Source of the DNA: JAOUEE01 sp051011595
GTDB taxonomy: Bacteria; Actinomycetota; Acidimicrobiia; Acidimicrobiales; SHLQ01
DNA: 34,184 bases
Assembly (NCBI GenBank): GCA_051011595.1
Contig: JBPCTQ010000298.1
Location: forward strand, 1-34,184
Direction of reading: 5' to 3'
A model generated the notes under the pieces. That model searched no databases. It saw only the letters and a list, made by a program, of their open reading frames with translations, and had not been told where the DNA came from. The translations under genes were made by a program, and so were the position numbers. Of this stretch, positions 29,597 through 34,184 are shown in pieces. The stretch's first letter is position 1. Every line of letters begins with the position of its first letter.

Positions 29597-30933
29597 CCAC
29601 CGGCGACCGTTCGTCGGTCGAGGTCGTCGAACACACCATCGCCCGGATCGAGCACCTCGACCCGGGCCTACAGGCGGTGGTGGCGCCGATGTTCGACGGG
29701 GCGAGAGCGCGCGCGGCCGAGGCCGACGGTGCCGTGTCGTCCGGGGAGTCGCTGGGACCGCTGCACGGAGTCCCCTTCGGCATCAAAGACCTGTTCGACA
29801 CAGCGGGGGTCACCACTGCCTGCGGATCACCCATCCTCGCCGACCGGATCCCCACCGAGACCGCCACCGCGGTACAGCGCCTCGTCGCGGCCGGCGCCAT
29901 CCCGTTGGCCAAGCTGGCCATGACGGAGTTCGCGGGCAGCGTCCACCACACCGAGCTGACCACACCGCGGAACCCGTATCAACACGATCGCTCGCCGGGC
30001 GGCTCGAGCAGCGGATCCGCAGTGGCCGTGGCCGCCGGGATGGTGCCTTTCGCACTGGGGACCGACACCGTGGCCTCCATACGGCTCCCGGCCGCATGGA
30101 ACGGCTGTGTCGGATTCAAACCGACGTGGGGCCGGGTGAGCCGCGCCGGCGTGTACCCGTTGGCCCAGTCCTTCGATCACGTGGGACCTCTGACCCGCGG
30201 GGTCGCCGATGCCGCCCTCATCACCGGGGTCCTCGCCGGCCACGATCCACTCGACCCGACCAGTCTCCGACGCTCCGTGCCGGCCGGATGGCCCGACGTG
30301 GGCGACGTGGGCGACGTGGGCGACATACGGGTGGGGTTCGACGAGGAGTTCGTCACCGCCAACGTGGATCCCGGTGTTGCCGGTGCGGTCCGGGAGGCCG
30401 TCGGAGCGCTGGCCGACCGTGGCGCCGACGTGGTGCCCATCACCGTTCCGCTCCGTGACGAGTCCCTCGAGCCGTACTTCCACCTGCTGCTGGCCGAGAC
30501 GGCCATGGCTCATCGCTCCCACTTCCCGGAGCGCGCCGAGGAGTATTCAAGTCAGTTCCGAGATCTGCTGGAACAGGCCCGGGCCGTCACCACCGACTCG
30601 GTGATCCGGGCGTCGCTGTTCCGTCGGGCCTTCGTTGATGCCGTGCACCAGCTGTTTCGCAATGTGGACGTGCTCATCACCCCGGTCAACCCAATCACCG
30701 CACCTCCGGCCGACACGGGTGAGCTGCTCTGGGACACCGGGTTGCTGGCCTTCCTCCAGTTCACCTACCTGTGGAACCTGGCCGGGGTCCCGGCCGTGGC
30801 TCTGCCCTGGGGTCTCGACGATGACGGCATGCCGCGCAGCGTGCAGATCATCGGTCCCACCGATGCCGAGCAGCGGGTGCTTGCGGTGGCCGCGTCCCTC
30901 GAACGACCGCTGGTGTCGCCGCCCTCGCCCTGA
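29533..30933 (+). CDS. Amidase-signature-family hydrolase
   Basis: This is a 466-aa protein from ATG 29533. The Ser-cisSer-Lys triad is present: K85 in PFGIKDLFD, cis-S158 in SPGGSSSGSA and nucleophile S182. The nucleophile motif is GTDTVASIRLPAAWNG, where most members have GTDTGGSIR, so both oxyanion-loop glycines are replaced. It hydrolyses an amide or transfers ammonia. GatA is possible by family, but there is no GatB/C nearby and the altered loop argues for a stand-alone amidase. A 9-bp unit repeated three times (VGD x3, near 30295-30324) lies in a loop. Its stop is 8 bp from the convergent HAD gene. Confidence 0.88.
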   Translation: MLDPSDDPSNDPSVVELAAGIATGDRSSVEVVEHTIARIEHLDPGLQAVVAPMFDGARARAAEADGAVSSGESLGPLHGVPFGIKDLFDTAGVTTACGSPILADRIPTETATAVQRLVAAGAIPLAKLAMTEFAGSVHHTELTTPRNPYQHDRSPGGSSSGSAVAVAAGMVPFALGTDTVASIRLPAAWNGCVGFKPTWGRVSRAGVYPLAQSFDHVGPLTRGVADAALITGVLAGHDPLDPTSLRRSVPAGWPDVGDVGDVGDIRVGFDEEFVTANVDPGVAGAVREAVGALADRGADVVPITVPLRDESLEPYFHLLLAETAMAHRSHFPERAEEYSSQFRDLLEQARAVTTDSVIRASLFRRAFVDAVHQLFRNVDVLITPVNPITAPPADTGELLWDTGLLAFLQFTYLWNLAGVPAVALPWGLDDDGMPRSVQIIGPTDAEQRVLAVAASLERPLVSPPSP

Positions 30934-30941
30934 TGGGTGGC

Positions 30942-31595
30942 CTACAGGTGCGCGGCGATCTGGTCGGGTCGGTCCACCACGACCTCGGCACCGGCGGCCC
31001 GCAACCGAGTGGCCAGCGACGGTCGAGCGTGACCACCGCCGACAAAACCCACCACCGCCATACCGGCGGCGCGCGCCGCCATCACCCCGTGCGGGCTGTC
31101 CTCGATCACCAGGCAGGCCACCGGCGGGTGCTCCATGCGAGCCGCCGCGTGCAGGAAGAGATCCGGCTCCGGCTTGCCGCGGGACACCATCTGGGCCGAG
31201 AACACGTGCGCGGCGGCGAAGTGCTGGTCGAGGCCGGCCACCCGTAGGCACAACTCGATGCGGTCGAGATCGCTGCTGGAGGCCACGCAGCGGGGCAACG
31301 ACAGCTCAGCCAGGTAGTCGGCCATACCATCCACGGCCTGGAGACGGTCAGGAAAGGCAGCCAGTGCGTCCGCTTGGATCTGTTGGCTGAGGCCGTCGGG
31401 CACCGGCCGTCCGAAGTCGGATTCGAGAGCCGCCATCATGTCGGGATAGCTGAGCCCGACAAAACGATCGGCGATCTCGTCCGCGGTGAGGCGGAACCCC
31501 GCATCGGTGAGCAGCTCAGCTTCGATCTCGATGACGATGGCCTCGCTGTCCACCAGGACCCCATCGCAGTCGAAGATCACCAGATCAGTGGTCAT
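30942..31595 (-). CDS. HAD-family phosphatase (beta-phosphoglucomutase/Gph-like)
   Basis: This is a 217-aa protein from ATG 31595, preceded by a leaderless -10; a start at 31646 would add 17 residues. HAD motif I is VIFDCDGVLVDSE (D9, D11). A helical cap follows (LLTDAGFRLTADEIADRFVG). Motif II is CVASSS, motif III is RGKPEPDLFL, and motif IV is VIEDSPHGVMAARAAGM. This fits subfamily IA phosphatases acting on sugar phosphates or phosphoglycolate; the exact substrate is open. It converges on the amidase. Confidence 0.9.
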   Translation of the reverse strand: MTTDLVIFDCDGVLVDSEAIVIEIEAELLTDAGFRLTADEIADRFVGLSYPDMMAALESDFGRPVPDGLSQQIQADALAAFPDRLQAVDGMADYLAELSLPRCVASSSDLDRIELCLRVAGLDQHFAAAHVFSAQMVSRGKPEPDLFLHAAARMEHPPVACLVIEDSPHGVMAARAAGMAVVGFVGGGHARPSLATRLRAAGAEVVVDRPDQIAAHL

Positions 31596-31603
31596 GGGGG
31601 GCG

Positions 31604-31609
31604 AGCGTA
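31604..31609 (-). promoter_or_regulatory. -10 box TACGCT, leaderless, for the HAD gene
   Basis: On the minus strand TACGCT is followed by 8 nt and the ATG at 31595, supporting that start over 31646. Confidence 0.4.
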
Positions 31610-31668
31610 TGCCTTCGTTCGGTGTGCCTGACGGCAACGGGATCAAAGAGACCGCGGCCGACGGCGAC

Positions 31669-31674
31669 TAACAT
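31669..31674 (+). promoter_or_regulatory. -10 box TAACAT for the DUF4234 gene
   Basis: TAACAT lies 27 nt before ATG 31702. GGGAG (31692-31696) is the ribosome-binding site. Confidence 0.4.
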
Positions 31675-31701
31675 CTCGCCCACCTACCAGCGGGAGACGA
31701 C

Positions 31702-32211
31702 ATGAGCGATCAATCACAGGGGCCAGGATGGTGGCAGGCATCCGACGGGAAGTGGTACCCGCCCGAGACGGCACCGGGCCAGCCGGCGGCGGCTCCGCAA
31801 CCCGCACCCCAGTTCGCCACCACGCCGGCGCCCATGGGCACCGGCCAGTTGGGTAGCCGTCGCTCGCTCGGCCTCATCATCTTGTTGTCGATCGTCACGT
31901 GCGGCATCTGGACGATCGTGTGGTCGTTCCAGAACGGTGAGGAGCTCAAGCGATACACCGGCAACGGCATCGGCGGCGTCGGTTATCTCTTCATCACCAT
32001 GTTCATCTCGCCCGTCACCATGTTCTTGATGGCCGGCGAGGTCGAGCAGATGTACCGGGCCGAAGGCAACCAGGACCCACCCATCACCACCATATGGGGC
32101 CTCTGGTTCCTGCTGCCGCTGATCGGCAACATCATCTGGTACGTGCAGATCCAGAACGCCATCAACGACTTCTGGACCGCCCACGGCGCCACCGACGACA
32201 TCGGCGTCTGA
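31702..32211 (+). CDS. DUF4234-like membrane protein with N-terminal WW-type tag
   Basis: This is a 169-aa protein. Residues 7-22 are a Trp-rich tag (GPGWWQASDGKWYPPE) akin to DUF2510, then a Pro/Ala linker. The membrane part has SLGLIILLSIVTCGIWTIVWSF with the C-G-I-W turn typical of DUF4234, a second pair of helices around GYLFITMFISPVTMFLMAGEV, and WGLWFLLPLIGNIIWYVQIQNAIN. The domain's role is unknown. It shares the tag idea with the 4161-5225 protein. Stands alone between the HAD and PhyH genes. Confidence 0.82.
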   Translation: MSDQSQGPGWWQASDGKWYPPETAPGQPAAAPQPAPQFATTPAPMGTGQLGSRRSLGLIILLSIVTCGIWTIVWSFQNGEELKRYTGNGIGGVGYLFITMFISPVTMFLMAGEVEQMYRAEGNQDPPITTIWGLWFLLPLIGNIIWYVQIQNAINDFWTAHGATDDIGV

Positions 32212-32212
32212 C

Positions 32213-32245
32213 CCGCCGGCCGCCCGGTCCCAGGTCTACCGGCGG
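32213..32245. terminator. Candidate bidirectional hairpin
   Basis: CCGCCGG (32213-32219) pairs with CCGGCGG (32239-32245) around a 19-nt loop, filling the gap between the DUF4234 stop and the convergent PhyH stop. Confidence 0.4.
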
Positions 32246-32246
32246 C

Positions 32247-32894
32247 CTACGCCGCCTTGAAACCGAAGGCGATGACGCGCCGTTCGGCGGTGGTGCAATA
32301 GCTGGCGTGAATGATCCGGCGATCCCAGATCAGCAGATCACCGGGTACGGAGTCGAGTGACCAGTACGGCACATCGGATCCGGCCACCCCGATGGAGTCT
32401 TGGATCGTGTGCTCGTCCATGACCGCGGCACGCGTCTGCTGGGTGTACTGATCGTCGAGTCGGTGACTCCCGGGGATCACGCGCAGCGCACCGGTGTCAC
32501 CATCGAGCGGGTCGAGGTACAGGGCCATCTTCAGATTGCGACGACTCATGTCGACTGCTGTGGCGTCGACATGCCACGTGGTCTCGCTACGGAACCGGGA
32601 CCCGTCACCGGGCAGGAAGGTGTACCCGTCCGGCAGCAACGTGTGGGCGATGTCGAGCACCCGCCGGTCTTCTATGACCTCGCCCAGTGCCGGATGCTGG
32701 TTGACGATCGCCGGGATGACGTCGCGCTGTCCGGTGACGTAGGTGCCGCCCTCGGTGTCGAGCCGGACCTGATCGGGCCGGGCGAACACCTCGTCGAATG
32801 CCGCCGACAGGGTTTCGATCTCGGCCTCGAAACACCCGGGGATCTTGAGGTACCCGAAGGTGTCGAAGTAGTTGACTTGCTGCACGGTGAGCAT
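32247..32894 (-). CDS. Phytanoyl-CoA dioxygenase (PhyH) family protein
   Basis: This is a 215-aa protein from ATG 32894; an upstream start at 32933 reads through non-protein-like sequence. It opens MLTVQQVNYFDTFGYLKIPGCF, the family signature. H108 and D110 in TTWHVDATAV, H196 in RIIHASY and R206 in RRVIAFGF form the iron/2-oxoglutarate site, and GALRVIPGSHR is the conserved core. It hydroxylates an unknown small molecule. AGGTGG upstream may be the ribosome-binding site. Compared with the 7666 protein it lacks the N-terminal extension and is a different subfamily. Confidence 0.9.
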   Translation of the reverse strand: MLTVQQVNYFDTFGYLKIPGCFEAEIETLSAAFDEVFARPDQVRLDTEGGTYVTGQRDVIPAIVNQHPALGEVIEDRRVLDIAHTLLPDGYTFLPGDGSRFRSETTWHVDATAVDMSRRNLKMALYLDPLDGDTGALRVIPGSHRLDDQYTQQTRAAVMDEHTIQDSIGVAGSDVPYWSLDSVPGDLLIWDRRIIHASYCTTAERRVIAFGFKAA

Positions 32895-32981
32895 AGCTAG
32901 GCCACCTGAGGGTACCAGTGCCCTCGCGGGCACGCGATGGCCGCCGCCGGCCCGGGCCGCCCCATGGACACCGCAGTCGAC

Positions 32982-33740
32982 TCAATCCCGCCGGACGTAG
33001 ACCTTCGAGAACAGACCGTAACGAATGGCGAACTCATAACCCTGCTCGTCGAGGTCTTCGAGCAGTGATGCCGATACATCGTCGTCGAACGATGTGGTCT
33101 CCATACAGATGACTCGAGGCCGAACGACATCGAAGTCGATCATCTTGAAGATCTCGTAGTCAGCGCCCTCGGCATCGATGTTCAGATAGTCGACCGAGGC
33201 GACCTGATGCTTGGACAGCAGCTCGTTGAACGTGAGGCAGGGGATGTCGATGCCGGTCAGGTACTCCTCGATGTCCGGGTCGATGCTCAGATCCTCGTCG
33301 TATTCGTCCAGGTCGACCGGCGGGAACTCTTCGAGATGGTGGGGTTGACGAGGCAGCGGACGACCGGCGGCCATGATCTTGAGTCGACCGAGGTTCCGCA
33401 ACACGTGTTCACGGTTGAGGCTGCCCACCTGGCTGACGATGTGGGGAAGCGACTTCGACCCCTCGTCGACGTACCAGAATGTCTGGGGTTCGGTCGATAT
33501 CGCCGCGTTCTCGAGGATCACCTGCGGCTCGTCTGCGTAGTTTCGTTGGAGCCGCTCGAAGTTGTACGGCACCGGCTCCACCGCGATGCCCCGCCAGTGA
33601 TGCCGCCTCACCAAGGGATACACCGGGTCACCCATCACGCCGTCACAGGCGCCGATGTTCAAGAAGAAGAAGTCGGGGTGCAGGTAAGGCGCAATGACCG
33701 CGTCGAGTTTCTCTATCTCGTGGCGGTAGTCGATCTTCAT
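32982..33740 (-). CDS. FkbM-family methyltransferase
   Basis: This is a 252-aa protein from ATG 33740. The SAM-binding motif is FFFLNIGACDGVMGD, then IAVEPVPYNFERL, NAAIST, the typical TFNELLSKHQVASVDYLNIDAEGADYEIF, and a final ETTSFDDDVS segment. FkbM proteins O-methylate sugars, polyketides or other small molecules. A middle insert (about 100-175) is longer than in the core family. It may modify a surface glycan, but no partner is close. It lies 88 bp upstream of the PhyH start, in the same direction, and the two could be co-transcribed. Confidence 0.88.
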   Translation of the reverse strand: MKIDYRHEIEKLDAVIAPYLHPDFFFLNIGACDGVMGDPVYPLVRRHHWRGIAVEPVPYNFERLQRNYADEPQVILENAAISTEPQTFWYVDEGSKSLPHIVSQVGSLNREHVLRNLGRLKIMAAGRPLPRQPHHLEEFPPVDLDEYDEDLSIDPDIEEYLTGIDIPCLTFNELLSKHQVASVDYLNIDAEGADYEIFKMIDFDVVRPRVICMETTSFDDDVSASLLEDLDEQGYEFAIRYGLFSKVYVRRD

Positions 33741-33796
33741 CTGGCCTCGGGCCGAGAGTACCACTGGGGTGCTCGATGATCCTCTCGAGCCTGGCC

Positions 33797-33829
33797 GGCC
33801 GCGCGACCGGGCACGGACGGCGCGCGGCC
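33797..33829 (-). terminator. 9-bp GC hairpin downstream of enoyl-CoA hydratase
   Basis: GGCCGCGCG (33797-33805) pairs perfectly with CGCGCGGCC (33821-33829) around a 15-nt loop, 47 bp after the enoyl-CoA hydratase stop and before the FkbM start. It probably ends the hydratase transcript. Confidence 0.5.
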
Positions 33830-33875
33830 CGCGGCACCGCGACCACGTCGACCCGCATCTTCCCCGCCGGCCGGC

Positions 33876-34184
33876 CTACTTCTTCTGGAAGTTGGGGATG
33901 CGTTTCTCGGCGAAGGCCTTGGGGCCTTCCTTGGCGTCGTCGCTGTTGAACACGGCCTGGCCGAGCTCAGACTCCATCTCGAACGCCTCGGCCTCGGTCA
34001 TCCCCGGGCTGGAGTGCAGGGTGCGGGTCACGGCTTCGACCGCCAGGGGGCCATTGGCGGCGATGATGTCGGCCACCTCTCGAGCGTGGGCGAGCGCCTG
34101 GCCATCGGGCACCACCCGGCTCACCAGACCCAGGGCCTTGGCCTCGGCGGCAGTGATGTGCTTGCCGGTGAGCAGGATGTCGGC
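33876..34184 (-). CDS. Enoyl-CoA hydratase/isomerase, C-terminal part (5' end outside window)
   Basis: The frame is open to base 34184. The 102 visible residues are the C-terminal third of a crotonase: ILLTGKHITAAEAKALGLVSRVVP, a helix ending DIIAANGPLAVEAVTRTLHS, then ELGQAVFNSDDAKEGPKAFAEKR and the end IPNFQKK. The EGxxAFxEKRxPxF ending is classical for true enoyl-CoA hydratases and marks it as distinct from the 18452 crotonase. The catalytic residues lie outside the window. Confidence 0.9.
   Translation of the reverse strand, partial: ADILLTGKHITAAEAKALGLVSRVVPDGQALAHAREVADIIAANGPLAVEAVTRTLHSSPGMTEAEAFEMESELGQAVFNSDDAKEGPKAFAEKRIPNFQKK

Noticed and set aside
1..34184. CRISPR array, prophage or insertion sequence
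   Set aside because: No regularly spaced repeats with unique spacers, no integrase, transposase or phage structural genes, and no terminal inverted repeats with target duplications were seen.

Overview
The window is about 34 kb of very GC-rich DNA that reads as an ordinary chromosomal region of a high-GC actinobacterium. Acidimicrobiia (Ilumatobacter-like) is the best guess. The clues are DUF2510-type WYPDP tags, a lipid-droplet-protein-like C-terminal motif, an F420/deazaflavin-type oxidoreductase, an actinobacterial LexA box, a secreted SGNH protein with beta modules of the kind seen in acidimicrobial exoproteins, and many TANNNT -10 boxes placed 6-9 nt before GTG or ATG starts. This placement is inferred from gene content, not from a search.

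Layout. 1-438: 3' end of a LysM protein. 572-2385: four tightly packed plus-strand genes (acidic CxxC protein, lipid-droplet-like protein, GNAT, NUDIX). 2404-5842: three minus-strand genes (basic/acidic repeat protein, DUF2510 membrane protein, deazaflavin oxidoreductase). 5986-7647: polytopic GT-C-like protein. 7666-11418: a phytanoyl-CoA-dioxygenase-like protein divergent from an 840-aa radical SAM protein with a PqqD-like N-terminus. 11453-14587: MetY, a small zinc-finger protein and a zinc alcohol dehydrogenase. 14689-15426: a small ORF and a YqgE/AlgH protein. 15467-18192: an SGNH hydrolase and an AlgI-type MBOAT, probably for O-acetylation of a surface glycan. 18452-22061: a crotonase, an SOS-box-controlled AlkB, a PaaI-type thioesterase and a YihY-SnoaL fusion. 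22154-25530: a secreted SGNH protein, a 52-aa membrane peptide coupled to an SDR, and a 5'(3')-deoxyribonucleotidase-like HAD. 25547-30933: a glyoxalase, a secreted subtilase with RTX repeats, and an amidase. 30942-34184: HAD phosphatase, DUF4234 protein, phytanoyl dioxygenase, FkbM methyltransferase and the 3' part of an enoyl-CoA hydratase.

The most striking signal is evolutionary. The divergent promoter between the glyoxalase and the amidase exists twice, flanking the subtilase and a fragment of a CaiB-type CoA-transferase. In the left copy the glyoxalase promoter and Shine-Dalgarno are intact while the amidase promoter and gene are broken. In the right copy the reverse holds. Two further short tandem duplications of gene 3' ends lie at 18.35-18.53 kb (crotonase) and 19.86-20.05 kb (the AlkB/thioesterase convergent junction). 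A near-perfect LexA box sits directly upstream of alkB.

No tRNA, rRNA, CRISPR array, transposase or phage gene was found, and no stretch over 300 bases lacks a gene. Promoter, operator and terminator calls are by eye. Only the end genes (LysM, enoyl-CoA hydratase) are cut by the window.
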